A stretch of 54,530 nt of DNA from Oharaeibacter diazotrophicus (GTDB lineage Bacteria > Pseudomonadota > Alphaproteobacteria > Rhizobiales > Pleomorphomonadaceae): assembly GCF_004362745.1 (NCBI RefSeq), contig NZ_SNXY01000014.1:1-54530 (forward strand), in the 5' to 3' direction. The position numbers and the translations under genes are program-made. Positions 24,919-36,085 of the stretch are shown here, piece by piece (position 1 is the first letter of the stretch; each line of letters begins with the position of its first letter). The notes below the pieces were generated by a model. That model did no database searches. It saw nothing but the letters and a program-made list of their open reading frames with translations, and was not told the origin of the DNA.

Positions 24919-27006
24919 TCAGGCGGCGCGGACGCCGGCGAGGAAGCCGGCGACGTCGCGGCCGAGCACGTCGGCCTGCCGCGACAGCTCGGTGGCGGCC
25001 GCCAGCACCCGCGAGGCCGCGGCGTGGGAATCGGCCGCCGTGGCGTTGACGCCGGCGATGGTCGACGACACCTCGGCGGTGCCCTGCGACGCCTCGCCGA
25101 TGTTGCGCGCGATCTCCATCGTCGCCGCACCCTGGTCCTCGACGCCGGTGAGGATGGTGGCGGAGATGCCGCTCATGGTCGCGATCGTCCGGCCGATCCC
25201 CCCGATCGCCTCGGCCATCTCGGTCGAGGCGGCCTGGATGGCGCCGATCTGCGCGGTGATCTCGGCGGTGGCCTTGGCGGTCTGGTTGGCGAGGCTCTTC
25301 ACCTCGGAGGCGACCACCGCGAAGCCCTTGCCGGCCTCGCCGGCGCGGGCCGCCTCGATCGTCGCGTTGAGGGCGAGCAGGTTGGTGCGCCCGGCGATCT
25401 CGTCGATCAGGCCGGCGATGGAGCCGATCCGGCCGGCGGCCTCGGCGAGGTCGCGCACCTTGGCGTTGGTCTGCTCGGCCTCCCGTACGGCGTCGGTGGC
25501 GATGCCGGCGGAATGCTCGACCTGACGGGCGATCTCGCGGACCGACGCGCTGAGCTCCTCGGTCGCCGAGGCGACCGAGGCGACGTTGGCCGACGCCTGC
25601 TCGGAGGCGGCCGCCACCGCGGTCGAGCGGGTCGAGGTCTCGGCGGCGCTGCCGAACAAGGTGCCGGCGGCGCCCTCGAGGTCGGCGGCGGAACGCGTCA
25701 CCGCGGCGAGCGCCGAGCCGAGCGACCGGTCGAGCTGGTCAGCGAGGGCGAGCATGTCGGCGCGCCGCTGCGCGGCGACGGCGACCTCCTGCTCGGCCTG
25801 CCGGCGCCGCAGCGCCTCGGTCTCGCGCATGCCGTCGCGGAACGCGGCCATGGTCCGGCCGAGCGCGCCGATCTCGTCGTTGCGGTCGGTGAACGGCGCG
25901 TCGACGTCGAGATCGCCGGCGGCGAGCCGGGTCATGCGGTCGCGGATCACCGCGAGCGGGCGCGTCACCTTGTGGAGGATGACGGCGAGGGCACCGAGGG
26001 TGAACAGGGTCCCTGCGACGAGCAGCGCCAGCTGCAGTGCGAACCCGGTGGTGGCGTCCGCCCGCGAGGTCTCGGCATGGCGGCCGGCCATGGCCATGGC
26101 GGCGTCGGCGACGGCCGCGATCGAGGTCAGGGCCTCGGCATAGGCGGCGTCCCAGGCGGGCTTGTCGAGCGGCAGCGGCGTCCCGGCGAGGATGGCCTGC
26201 AGCTGCGCCGCCTGCCGGTCCTGGAACGCGGGACCGGTGTATCCCCGCTCGGCGGCGGCGAAGGCGGCGGCGAGGCCCGCATCGACGTCGATACCGGCGA
26301 CGGTGTCGCGGGCTCCGGCGAGCGAGGCAAGCGCGGTGCCGACCGCGCGGTTGAACCGGGCGATCGCGTCGGCCGGCAGGGCGATGCCGGCGGTGCCGTC
26401 CGACACGAGGCTGGTGGCGTCGCCGGCGGCGATGCGGGCCGTCCACGCCGACTGCTTGACCTGGAACAGCGCGTCGACGATCGGGTCCGACAGCCGGGCC
26501 TCGACGTTGATCGCGCCCGAGATCCGCCCCATCGCGTCGACGAGGTCGTTGACCACCGTGTTCCAACGCTCGGCGATGTCGGCCGGGCGCTCCGCCTTGG
26601 GACGGGCCTGGGCCGCGTCGGCCTCGGGGATCACGGCGCGGAACTTCGCCGCCGCGGCGTCGTAGGCCGGCAGCAGCGTCGCCCGGTCGGGGAAGTCGAT
26701 CGCGCGGAGATTGTCGTCGGTCTCGGCGAGGGCGGCCATGGCCTTGGCGCGGTAGGTCCGCGCCGGTTCGGTCCGCTCGCTGCCGGCGTCCGCCTTCAGG
26801 GCGCGCCGGGTCTGGCCGCGATCGAGGCGCAGGTTCTGGGCGCCGACGAACAGGGAGGCCTGGGCCCTCGTCAGCGCGGCGAGGTCGTCGGCCGCCCGCA
26901 GGCGGTACCATTGGTCCCGGGCGCCGAGCCCGAGCAGGGCGACGATGCCGATGCCGAGGACGGTGACGGCGATCTGGAGGACGAGGCGGGCACTGAGGTT
27001 CTTCAT
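24919..27006 (-). CDS. Methyl-accepting chemotaxis protein
   Basis: A 695-residue inner-membrane chemoreceptor. Transmembrane helix 1 is at residues 8-28, followed by a periplasmic helical sensor of about 290 residues with no recognised ligand motif. TM2 is at about 322-345 and a HAMP domain at about 346-398 ([20 protein letters not shown]). The cytoplasmic signalling coiled coil contains the conserved hairpin tip [24 protein letters not shown], split here as [11 protein letters not shown] and [13 protein letters not shown]. The start at 27006 gives [11 protein letters not shown], a normal MCP N-terminus. No other chemotaxis gene is nearby. The ligand is unknown. Confidence 0.95.
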   Translation of the reverse strand: MKNLSARLVLQIAVTVLGIGIVALLGLGARDQWYRLRAADDLAALTRAQASLFVGAQNLRLDRGQTRRALKADAGSERTEPARTYRAKAMAALAETDDNLRAIDFPDRATLLPAYDAAAAKFRAVIPEADAAQARPKAERPADIAERWNTVVNDLVDAMGRISGAINVEARLSDPIVDALFQVKQSAWTARIAAGDATSLVSDGTAGIALPADAIARFNRAVGTALASLAGARDTVAGIDVDAGLAAAFAAAERGYTGPAFQDRQAAQLQAILAGTPLPLDKPAWDAAYAEALTSIAAVADAAMAMAGRHAETSRADATTGFALQLALLVAGTLFTLGALAVILHKVTRPLAVIRDRMTRLAAGDLDVDAPFTDRNDEIGALGRTMAAFRDGMRETEALRRRQAEQEVAVAAQRRADMLALADQLDRSLGSALAAVTRSAADLEGAAGTLFGSAAETSTRSTAVAAASEQASANVASVASATEELSASVREIARQVEHSAGIATDAVREAEQTNAKVRDLAEAAGRIGSIAGLIDEIAGRTNLLALNATIEAARAGEAGKGFAVVASEVKSLANQTAKATAEITAQIGAIQAASTEMAEAIGGIGRTIATMSGISATILTGVEDQGAATMEIARNIGEASQGTAEVSSTIAGVNATAADSHAAASRVLAAATELSRQADVLGRDVAGFLAGVRAA

Positions 27007-27297
27007 GGAGCGTCCGTTTGTTCGGTCGCTCCAATGATCGGTCAATTGGGAGAACGCTTGGTTAATGACAACGTGATGCGTACAAGCAATGTGTAATATT
27101 AACGAGCGAATGCGCGCTTTTCGGGAGATACCGGTGTCCGCCTTCGGAGCGGCACGCGCCGGCCTCGGCACGGCCGCGAGCGTCCGCCGGTCACTCGGAG
27201 GGTATGGTGAGCGCGAACCGCCCGGTCCGCGCACGGGCGGATGGGCTTCGAGCGCAGGCTCGGATATGCGGCCGGAACGGCCGGCCGCCGTCGCGCC

Positions 27298-27765
27298 TCA
27301 GGACGCGGCGAGCGTCGGCGGCCGCAGGGCGTCCTCGATCCCGAGCAGGAAGCGCAGGTCCGGGCGGTCGCGGGCGACGTCGGCGATGGTGTAGCGGTCG
27401 AGCACCACGAAGAAGGCGCCGAGCGCCTCGCGCAGGATGCGGTTGTACTCGCAGCTCTGCACCAGCGGGCAGTCGTGGCCGCCGTCGTCGAAACAGTCGG
27501 CGAGCGCGAAGCTCTCCTCGGCCGCCCGGACGACCTCGCCGATGGTGATCTCCTCGGCCGGCCGCGCCAGCATCACGCCGCCGTTGCGGCCGCGGACGGT
27601 CTTCACCAGCTCGGCGTCGACCAGCACCTTCAGGATCTTGAAGAGGTGCGTCTCCGACATGTCGAAGCTCGCGGCGATGTCGGCCACCCGGCTCGGCACG
27701 CCGGCGTTGGCGGCGCAGTAGAGCAGGAGACGGACGGAGTAGTTGGTCTGCTGGGTCAGGCGCAT
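27298..27765 (-). CDS. rirA: Rrf2-family iron-sulfur regulator RirA
   Basis: A 155-residue Rrf2 protein. The N-terminus MRLTQQTNYSVRLLLYCAAN, the SETHLFKILKVL recognition region and the C-terminal LGIEDALRPP are very close to Rhizobium RirA as I remember it. Cysteines 91, 99 and 105 (ADCF ... DCPLVQSC) hold the 4Fe-4S cluster and have the same numbering as RirA. RirA represses iron-uptake genes when iron is sufficient; this identity is more likely than the NO sensor NsrR. The start at 27765 is chosen over an upstream ATG at 27858 by family N-terminus. It lies downstream of secA but a terminator intervenes. Confidence 0.88.
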   Translation of the reverse strand: MRLTQQTNYSVRLLLYCAANAGVPSRVADIAASFDMSETHLFKILKVLVDAELVKTVRGRNGGVMLARPAEEITIGEVVRAAEESFALADCFDDGGHDCPLVQSCEYNRILREALGAFFVVLDRYTIADVARDRPDLRFLLGIEDALRPPTLAAS

Positions 27766-27825
27766 GGCGAAGAGATAAGCCTTCTCCCGGATCCGGTCAA
27801 CGGAAGCGCCGCGTCGTGAACGAGA

Positions 27826-27850
27826 ACGGGCGCGGAAGATCCGCGCCCGT
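27826..27850 (-). terminator. Intrinsic terminator after secA
   Basis: ACGGGCGCGGA (27826-27836), loop AGA, TCCGCGCCCGT (27840-27850): a perfect 11-bp stem. On the minus strand it is followed by TCTCGTT, 30 bases beyond the secA stop and before rirA. Confidence 0.65.
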
Positions 27851-27879
27851 CGAAACATGGTCGCCGCCGCGAGGCGGGC

Positions 27880-30657
<2,778 letters not shown>

Positions 30658-30989
30658 GGCAGCCTATCCCTTCGTCCCTGCGGCGGAGCGCCCGAAGCGG
30701 GTCGGACCGCCTTGAAATGACTCGTTGCGGCGCTTTCGTGGAACGCCCGGTGGCGCCGGCGGGCGCCGGGCGGGTCGACGACGGGCTTGGCCGGCGCCGC
30801 GCCCGGGCGAGGCGCCGCCGGTCGGACGACCGCCACATTGACCCGAACCTACCTATGTTGGGCCCCCGAGGATGTCAACGTGGCGCCTTCCGCGGGCCGC
30901 AAAGCCGCGCTATACGCGTCGGCCGTGTCCGGGCCGACGCCCCGGGCGGCAGCGACGGGGCGTCCCGTCATGACGAGGATCGGATTTCC
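30658..30989. other. Divergent intergenic region secA / PPIase
   Basis: About 330 bases between divergent starts without a supported gene. Two AT-richer patches could hold the promoters: ACATTGACCCG ... CTATGTTGG around 30836-30861, and CTATAC at 30910-30915 with a weak TTCCGC at -35 spacing on the plus strand. I could not assign either strand firmly. The rest is GC-rich. Confidence 0.5.
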
Positions 30990-31895
30990 ATGAAGTCGTT
31001 TTCGCGAGGCCTGATCGGCCGGCGCCTCCTCACCGCGGCCGCTGCGGCGGCCATCGTCGTCGCGGCCCACGCCGGCGTCGCGCTCGCCGCCGACGGCGAC
31101 GTGCTGGCCCGGGTCAACGGCAAGGACATCACCAAGACCGAAGTCGACCTCGCCATGGACATCTTCGGCGAGCAGCTGCAGCAGGTGCCGGAGGGCGCCC
31201 GTCGGTCGATGGTGGTCGACGCCCTCGTCGACATGCACGTGATGGCCGACGCCGCCGCGGCGGCCGGGCTTGAGAACGGCCAGAAGTTCAAGGAGCGGAT
31301 GAGCTTCCTGACGGCCCAGGCGCTGCGCAACAGCTACATCGAGGACAAGATCCAGGCGTCGGTGACCGACGCGGACCTGAAAGCCCGTTACGAGAAGGAC
31401 CTCGCCAACTACACCCCGCCGGAGGAGGTCCACGCCCGCCACATCCTGGTCAAGACCGAGGAAGAGGCGAACCAGGTCATCAAGGACATCGCCGGCGGCA
31501 AGGACTTCGCCGCGGTGGCGAAGGAGAAGTCGGAGGATCCGGGCTCCAAGGAGAACGGCGGCGACCTCGGCTTCTTCACCAAGGGCCAGATGGTCCCGGA
31601 CTTCGAAACCGCGGCCTTCGGCCTGAAGCCGGGCGAGATGACGACCAAGCCGGTCAAGACCGACTTCGGCTGGCACGTCATCAAGGTCGAGGAGCGCCGC
31701 TCGCAGCCGGTGCCGACCTTCGAGGACGTCAAGGCGCAGGTGACCGAGGTGGTCCAGCGCGAGAAGTTCCAGGCCGCCCTGACCGAGCTCAAGGCCGCCG
31801 CCAAGATCGAGCGGCTCGACCAGCCGCCGGCGGCGCCCGCGGCCGGCGACGCGCCCGCGGCGGCCGAGACGCCGGCGCCCGCCCCGGCGCAGTGA
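30990..31895 (+). CDS. Periplasmic parvulin-type peptidyl-prolyl isomerase
   Basis: A 301-residue exported foldase. The signal peptide is at residues 1-33 (RRLLTAAAAAAIVVAAHAGVALA). A helical SurA/PrsA-like chaperone N-domain follows, then a single rotamase domain (HARHILVKTEEEANQVIKDI ... FAAVAKEKSEDPGSKENGGDLGFF ... FGWHVIKVEER, split by loops). The tail is rich in Pro and Ala (about the last 30 residues), perhaps a spacer to the wall or membrane. Placed opposite secA, it fits the folding of secreted proteins. The family has many paralogues, so no gene symbol is given. Confidence 0.92.
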   Translation: MKSFSRGLIGRRLLTAAAAAAIVVAAHAGVALAADGDVLARVNGKDITKTEVDLAMDIFGEQLQQVPEGARRSMVVDALVDMHVMADAAAAAGLENGQKFKERMSFLTAQALRNSYIEDKIQASVTDADLKARYEKDLANYTPPEEVHARHILVKTEEEANQVIKDIAGGKDFAAVAKEKSEDPGSKENGGDLGFFTKGQMVPDFETAAFGLKPGEMTTKPVKTDFGWHVIKVEERRSQPVPTFEDVKAQVTEVVQREKFQAALTELKAAAKIERLDQPPAAPAAGDAPAAAETPAPAPAQ

Positions 31896-31970
31896 CGCCG
31901 GCCGGCCACGGCCGGTCGCCTTCCCCGGTGCGCCGCCCTCGCGGTCGACGCGCCGGTGGTTTACCGTCCA

Positions 31971-32001
31971 GAGCCCCCGCCGGTCCCGCCGGCGGGGGCT
32001 C
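31971..32001. terminator. Bidirectional hairpin between PPIase and tetR
   Basis: GAGCCCCCGCCGG and CCGGCGGGGGCTC form a perfect 13-bp stem with a TCCCG loop, midway between two convergent genes. Confidence 0.6.
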
Positions 32002-32007
32002 CGTCGT

Positions 32008-32640
32008 TCAGGGGGAGGGCGATCCGGGCCGGACGCCGCCGGCCCGGTCGAGCGCGTCGGCGAGCAGGCGGGCCACCGCCGCGATCGTCGCGGGGTCGTC
32101 GTCGATGCGACCGGTCAGGAGGCGGCCGAGGTTGAAGCCGGTCATGAGGTCGTGGACCACGCCGACCGCCTCCGGATCGGCGTCCGGAGGGGCGACCGCG
32201 GCGGCGAAGTCGAGCCGGCGCTGCGCGAAATAGTCCTTCAGGGCCGCGGCGGCCGCCGGGTCGGTCTGGCTCTCGGCGACCACCAGGGCGAAGCCGCGGC
32301 CGGCGGGCGTGTCGCGCCAGAACGCCCAGAGATCGCGGACGAAACGGGCGAGGTCGTCCGCGCTCCCGCCGGCGTAGCCGACGCCGTCGGCGCCCTTCTG
32401 GCGGTGGTAGACGTCGAGCAGCAGCGCCGCCCGGTTCGGCCACCAGCGGTAGATCGTCTGCTTGCCCGCCCGGGCTCGCCGCGCCACCGCCTCGATCGTG
32501 AAACCGGCCGTGCCACCCTCGCCGAGGATCGCCTCCGCGGCGTCGAGGATCGCGGCTGCGCTGGCCTCGCTGCGCACCGCGCCGACGGAGCGGCGGCGGC
32601 CCCGGGGCGCGGGCGTGACGGCGGGATGGTCGGCGGGCAT
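32008..32640 (-). CDS. TetR/AcrR-family repressor
   Basis: A 210-residue regulator with an N-terminal helix-turn-helix ([50 protein letters not shown]) and a helical ligand/dimer domain with no recognisable ligand motif. It is divergent from an 82-residue membrane-protein gene; a nested perfect dyad at 32655-32696 covers the shared promoter, so it very likely represses itself and that neighbour. Confidence 0.92.
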   Translation of the reverse strand: MPADHPAVTPAPRGRRRSVGAVRSEASAAAILDAAEAILGEGGTAGFTIEAVARRARAGKQTIYRWWPNRAALLLDVYHRQKGADGVGYAGGSADDLARFVRDLWAFWRDTPAGRGFALVVAESQTDPAAAAALKDYFAQRRLDFAAAVAPPDADPEAVGVVHDLMTGFNLGRLLTGRIDDDPATIAAVARLLADALDRAGGVRPGSPSP

Positions 32641-32654
32641 GGCGACACCTTGAC

Positions 32655-32696
32655 GGAACGAGACGGTCCGTTCTATATAACGGACCTCACCGTTCC
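32655..32696. promoter_or_regulatory. Nested TetR operator
   Basis: Inner dyad: GGTCCGTT (32665-32672), CTATAT, AACGGACC (32679-32686), exact over 8 bp. Outer dyad: GGAACG (32655-32660) and CGTTCC (32691-32696), exact, with the same centre at 32675.5. The AT core CTATATAA is probably a -10 element. Two TetR dimers could bind this site. Confidence 0.75.
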
Positions 32697-32712
32697 ATTA
32701 TGGAGCCTCCCG

Positions 32713-32961
32713 ATGTCCGCCGCAAATCCTTCCCCCGCCGCCCGCCGCTTCTCCCGTGTCCGCTTCGCCGCCGCCGTCCTCCTCGGCGTCTATCCGATCG
32801 TCACGGGCCTGCTCTACGCTCTCGCCCCGCTGACCGCCGGATGGCCGGTCTGGCAGCGCACCCTGATCCTGGCGCCGACGATGGTCGCCATCATGGTCTG
32901 GGGCCTGATCCCGACGATCCAGCACCGGCTCGCCGGCTGGCTCCAGGTGCCGGTGCGCTGA
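32713..32961 (+). CDS. Small two-helix membrane protein under TetR control
   Basis: An 82-residue protein, basic at the N-terminus, with two hydrophobic segments ([20 protein letters not shown] at about 20-39, and [20 protein letters not shown] at about 52-71). It resembles small DUF2798-like or similar inner-membrane proteins that are often found beside TetR genes, but I cannot assign a family firmly. TGGAG precedes the ATG at 9 bases. The divergent TetR gene and operator suggest inducible expression, perhaps in a stress response. Confidence 0.7.
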   Translation: MSAANPSPAARRFSRVRFAAAVLLGVYPIVTGLLYALAPLTAGWPVWQRTLILAPTMVAIMVWGLIPTIQHRLAGWLQVPVR

Positions 32962-33029
32962 GACGCGAGGCTTGCGCCGGCCCCCCGGCTCGGGCAAACG
33001 AGAACCGGTTCCAGCCGCGCAGGATGACC

Positions 33030-34271
33030 ATGTCGCACGCCGTTTCGCCGCTCGCCCCGAAGACCGTTCCCGAGATGCCGCCGATCGCCGGCGTGCGCTT
33101 CGCGACGGCCGAGGCCGGCATCAAGTACAAGAACCGCACCGACGTGCTGCTGGTCGCCCTCGACGAGGGCACCGAGGTCGCCGGCGTCTTCACGCGCTCC
33201 AAGTGCCCGTCGGCGCCGGTCGAGTGGTGCCGCGAGGCCCTCGCCGGCGGCAAGGCGCGGGCGCTGCTGGTCAACTCCGGCAACGCCAACGCCTTCACCG
33301 GCCTGAAGGGCCGCGAGACGGTGCGGATCTCGGCCGGGCACGCCGGCCGCACGCTCGGTGTCGAGCCCGGCACCGTCTTCCTCGCCTCCACCGGCGTGAT
33401 CGGCGAACCGCTCGACCCGGCCAAGTTCGCCGCCGTCCTCGACGACACCGCCGGCCGTCTCGCCGACGGCCCGTGGATCGACGCCGCGCGCGCGATCATG
33501 ACCACCGACACCTTTCCGAAGGTCGCCACCCGCACCGTCGCGATCGCCGGCGTGCCGGTGACGATCAACGGCATCGCCAAGGGCGCCGGCATGATCGCCC
33601 CGGACATGGCGACCATGCTGTCCTTCGTCTTCACCGACGCCCCGATCGCGGCGCCGGCGCTGCAGGCGATGCTGTCGAAGGGCGTCGAGGGCTCGTTCAA
33701 CGCCATCACGGTCGACAGCGACACCTCGACCTCCGACACGCTGATCCTGTTCGCCACCGGCGCGGCGGAAACCCGTGGCGCACCCCGGATCGCCGACGCC
33801 GCCGACGAGCGGCTCGCCGACTTCCGGGCCGCGCTCGACGGCCTCCTGCTCGACCTCGCCCATCAGGTCTGCAAGGACGGCGAGGGCGCCCGCAAGTTCG
33901 TCGAGGTCACCGTCACCGGCGCCGTTGACGACGCCTCCGCCAAGAGGATCGCGCTGTCGATCGCCAACTCGCCGCTGGTCAAGACCGCGATCGCCGGCGA
34001 GGACGCCAACTGGGGCCGGGTCGTGATGGCCGTCGGCAAGGCCGGCGAGCCGGCCGACCGCGACCGGCTGTCGATCTGGTTCGGCGACGTCCGCGTCGCC
34101 GTCGAGGGCGCGCGCGACGCCGGTTATTCCGAGGCGGCGGCGTCCGCCGAGATGGAGCGCGAGGACGTCCGCGTGCGCGCCGACATCGGCCTCGGCGAGG
34201 GCCGCGCCACGGTGTGGACCTGCGACCTCACCAAGGAATACGTCGCCATCAACGGCGACTACCGCAGCTGA
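33030..34271 (+). CDS. argJ: Bifunctional ornithine acetyltransferase / N-acetylglutamate synthase
   Basis: A 413-residue arginine-biosynthesis enzyme that recycles the acetyl group from N-acetylornithine to glutamate. Recognised by [52 protein letters not shown], and the self-cleavage site [14 protein letters not shown], where Thr195 becomes the N-terminal nucleophile of the beta chain. It ends in the conserved [12 protein letters not shown]. The start at 33030 has AGGA at 5 bases; ATG 33024 would have no room for that site. A mutT gene follows in the same direction. Confidence 0.97.
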   Translation: MSHAVSPLAPKTVPEMPPIAGVRFATAEAGIKYKNRTDVLLVALDEGTEVAGVFTRSKCPSAPVEWCREALAGGKARALLVNSGNANAFTGLKGRETVRISAGHAGRTLGVEPGTVFLASTGVIGEPLDPAKFAAVLDDTAGRLADGPWIDAARAIMTTDTFPKVATRTVAIAGVPVTINGIAKGAGMIAPDMATMLSFVFTDAPIAAPALQAMLSKGVEGSFNAITVDSDTSTSDTLILFATGAAETRGAPRIADAADERLADFRAALDGLLLDLAHQVCKDGEGARKFVEVTVTGAVDDASAKRIALSIANSPLVKTAIAGEDANWGRVVMAVGKAGEPADRDRLSIWFGDVRVAVEGARDAGYSEAAASAEMEREDVRVRADIGLGEGRATVWTCDLTKEYVAINGDYRS

Positions 34272-34351
34272 CCAGAGGGAAGCGGGCGGCCCGCCTCGCG
34301 GCGCCGCCCGTCGCCCCCATTTTTCCGAACGTTTCCGACGCGGGAGGCGGG

Positions 34352-34774
34352 ATGTCCACGACCACCGATGGCAAGCGTCTGCTGCTCGTCGTCGCCTGCG
34401 CGCTCGTCGACGTCGACGGCCGCGTCCTGCTGACCCGTCGCCCCGAGGGCAAGGCCCTGGCGGGTCTCTGGGAATTTCCCGGCGGCAAGCTCGAGCCGGG
34501 CGAGGGGCCGGAGGAGGCGCTGATCCGCGAACTCGCCGAGGAGTTGTCGATCACCGTTCGCGCGGCCTGCCTCGCACCTCTGACTTTCGCCAGCCACACT
34601 TACGAATCGTTTCACCTTTTGATGCCACTCTACATCTGCCGTCGGTGGGACGGCCTCGTCGAGCCGCGCGAGGGTCAGGCGACCGCCTGGGTGCGGCCGA
34701 ACCGTCTGCGGGACTATCCGATGCCCCCGGCGGACGAGCCCCTGATACCGCATCTGGTCGACCTCCTGGGCTAG
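34352..34774 (+). CDS. mutT: 8-oxo-dGTP diphosphatase MutT (Nudix hydrolase)
   Basis: A 140-residue Nudix protein that removes oxidised dGTP from the nucleotide pool. The Nudix box reads GGKLEPGEGPEEALIREL then AEELSI; all catalytic glutamates and the Arg are present, but the last conserved Gly is Ser (EELSI where EEVGI or EELGI is usual). The N-terminal LLVVACALVDVDGRVLLTRRPEGKALAG and WEFPGGK are MutT-like. The position directly after argJ is common in Rhizobiales. RBS GGGAGG. Confidence 0.92.
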   Translation: MSTTTDGKRLLLVVACALVDVDGRVLLTRRPEGKALAGLWEFPGGKLEPGEGPEEALIRELAEELSITVRAACLAPLTFASHTYESFHLLMPLYICRRWDGLVEPREGQATAWVRPNRLRDYPMPPADEPLIPHLVDLLG

Positions 34775-34801
34775 GAGCGGCCGACCGAACGGGGATTGCG
34801 C

Positions 34802-35002
34802 ATGACGACGACGGGTCCCGGCACCGGTGCTTTCCGACGGACGATCCGGCGCTTCGCCGGCGACCGCCGCGGCGCCGTCGCCGTCGAATACGGCGCGCTC
34901 CTGCTGATGATCGTGGTCGCCCTGCTCGGCCTGTCGACGCTGTCGAGCGTGTCCGACAAGGAAAACGACACCTTCAACACGATTTCCGACGCCCTGCGCT
35001 GA
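34802..35002 (+). CDS. Flp/Fap-type pilin prepeptide, orphan
   Basis: A 66-residue protein with a short basic leader ending RRG (residues 22-24), then AVAVEYGALLLMIVVALLGLSTL. The prepilin-peptidase site Gly24|Ala25 is followed by Glu at mature position 5, and the hydrophobic spine and the ending FNTISDALR match Flp pilins of tight-adherence (Tad) pili. The start is ATG 34802; an in-frame TTG lies two codons upstream. No tad/cpa secretion genes are in this window, so assembly would rely on a distant locus. Confidence 0.88.
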   Translation: MTTTGPGTGAFRRTIRRFAGDRRGAVAVEYGALLLMIVVALLGLSTLSSVSDKENDTFNTISDALR

Positions 35003-35007
35003 CCGGC

Positions 35008-35025
35008 GGGGCGCTCGCGCGCCCC
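35008..35025 (+). terminator. Hairpin after the Flp pilin gene
   Basis: GGGGCGC-TCGC-GCGCCCC, a perfect 7-bp stem beginning 5 bases after the stop codon and running directly into the 26-bp tandem repeats. Confidence 0.5.
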
Positions 35026-35103
35026 GACCGCGCGAGCGGTCGATCGCCCCCGACCGCGCGGGCGGTCACTCCCCCCCGACCGCGCGGGCGGTCACTCCCC
35101 CTT
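35026..35103. repeat. Three tandem 26-bp palindromic repeats
   Basis: Units begin at 35026, 35052 and 35078 with an exact period of 26. Each contains GACCGC-GCG(A/G)-GCGGTC, a 6-bp inverted repeat with a 4-base loop, then a C-rich linker. Units 2 and 3 agree over GACCGCGCGGGCGGTCACT. The third unit covers the stop codon and last codons of the convergent methyltransferase gene. It may act as a terminator array for both genes. Confidence 0.8.
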
Positions 35104-35979
35104 GTGTTCGACCGCGCCGAGGGCGTCGGCGAGCCGCGTCCTGGCGCTACCCGGCTTCAGCGGCTTCTGCTGGCTCTCGTGCGGCACCCAACCCGACAGC
35201 GACACCAGCGTCAGGCTCGCGCGCACCCGGCCGTCCGGGTCGGCGGCGGTCTCGGCGTAGATCTCGGCGGCGCGCGCCAGCAGGCTCGGCGGCGTCAGGC
35301 CGCGCGCCCGTTCGCGCAGCGGGTTCGAGGCGCCCATCGCCTGCAGGTCGCGCATCAGGTGGAAGGGCGTGGCGTAGCGCAGCGTCACCCGGTCGACGTC
35401 GGTGACCGGCAGCGCGAAGCCGGCGCGCTGCATCAGGCCGCCGAGGTCGCGGACGTCGACGAAGGGCGCCACCCGCGGGCTGGCGCCGCCCTTGCGCTCG
35501 CTCTCGGCGGCGAGCAGGGCCGCGCGCAGTTCCGTCAGGCTGTCGCCGCCGACGAAGGTGGCGACGAACAGGCCGTCGGGCCGGAGCGCCCGGCGGATCT
35601 GCACCAGCGCCCCCGGCAGGTCGTCGACCCATTGCAGGGCTAGGCCGGACACGGCGAGGTCGAGGCTGCCGTCGGCGAAGGGCAGGCGCTCGTCGTCGAT
35701 CACCACGTCGACCGGATGGTCGCCGGCCGGGCCGGCGGCGAAGACGTCGGCGCGGATCACCCGCTCCGCCCGGCCGCTCGCGGTGACCGTCCGCGCCAGC
35801 GCGTCGGTCGGGCCGCCGATCGCGGCGGCGGTGCCGAAGCGCCGCGTCACGGCGGCGAGGCGGTCGGCGAGGTCGGCGGCGACGTGCTCGACCAGGAAGT
35901 CGCTGCCCGGCACCGCCGCGGCGACGGCGCGGCGGCGGCGACGGGCGATCAGCCGGCGGTCGAACAGCGCGGGGATCAT
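35092..35979 (-). CDS. SAM-dependent methyltransferase, NDUFAF5/BioC-like
   Basis: A 295-residue class I methyltransferase. It starts MIPALFDRRLIARRRRRA, followed by SDFLVEHVAADLADRL and the SAM fold (DVVIDDERLPFADGSLDLAVSGLALQWVDDLPGALVQIRRALRPDGLFVATFVGGDSLTELR in separate motifs). This pattern is that of alphaproteobacterial relatives of mitochondrial NDUFAF5, a complex I assembly hydroxylase/methyltransferase-like protein, more than of BioC. The usual glycine-rich motif I is poor (AAIGGPTD). Its stop lies inside the third 26-bp repeat. The substrate is unknown. Confidence 0.82.
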   Translation of the reverse strand: MIPALFDRRLIARRRRRAVAAAVPGSDFLVEHVAADLADRLAAVTRRFGTAAAIGGPTDALARTVTASGRAERVIRADVFAAGPAGDHPVDVVIDDERLPFADGSLDLAVSGLALQWVDDLPGALVQIRRALRPDGLFVATFVGGDSLTELRAALLAAESERKGGASPRVAPFVDVRDLGGLMQRAGFALPVTDVDRVTLRYATPFHLMRDLQAMGASNPLRERARGLTPPSLLARAAEIYAETAADPDGRVRASLTLVSLSGWVPHESQQKPLKPGSARTRLADALGAVEHKGE

Positions 35980-36085
35980 CGTGGCGGCTCCCGGAAAGGG
36001 TCGGTCGGGTTATGGGCAGGCGGTCCGCCCGGGTCAACCCGCGGCGGCGGTTTCGCGGTCGCGCGGTTTGGTGCATCGTCGGGCG

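Noticed and set aside
35026-35103. Possible CRISPR array
   Set aside because: The 26-bp units are contiguous with no spacers and are self-palindromic over most of their length; no cas genes nearby.
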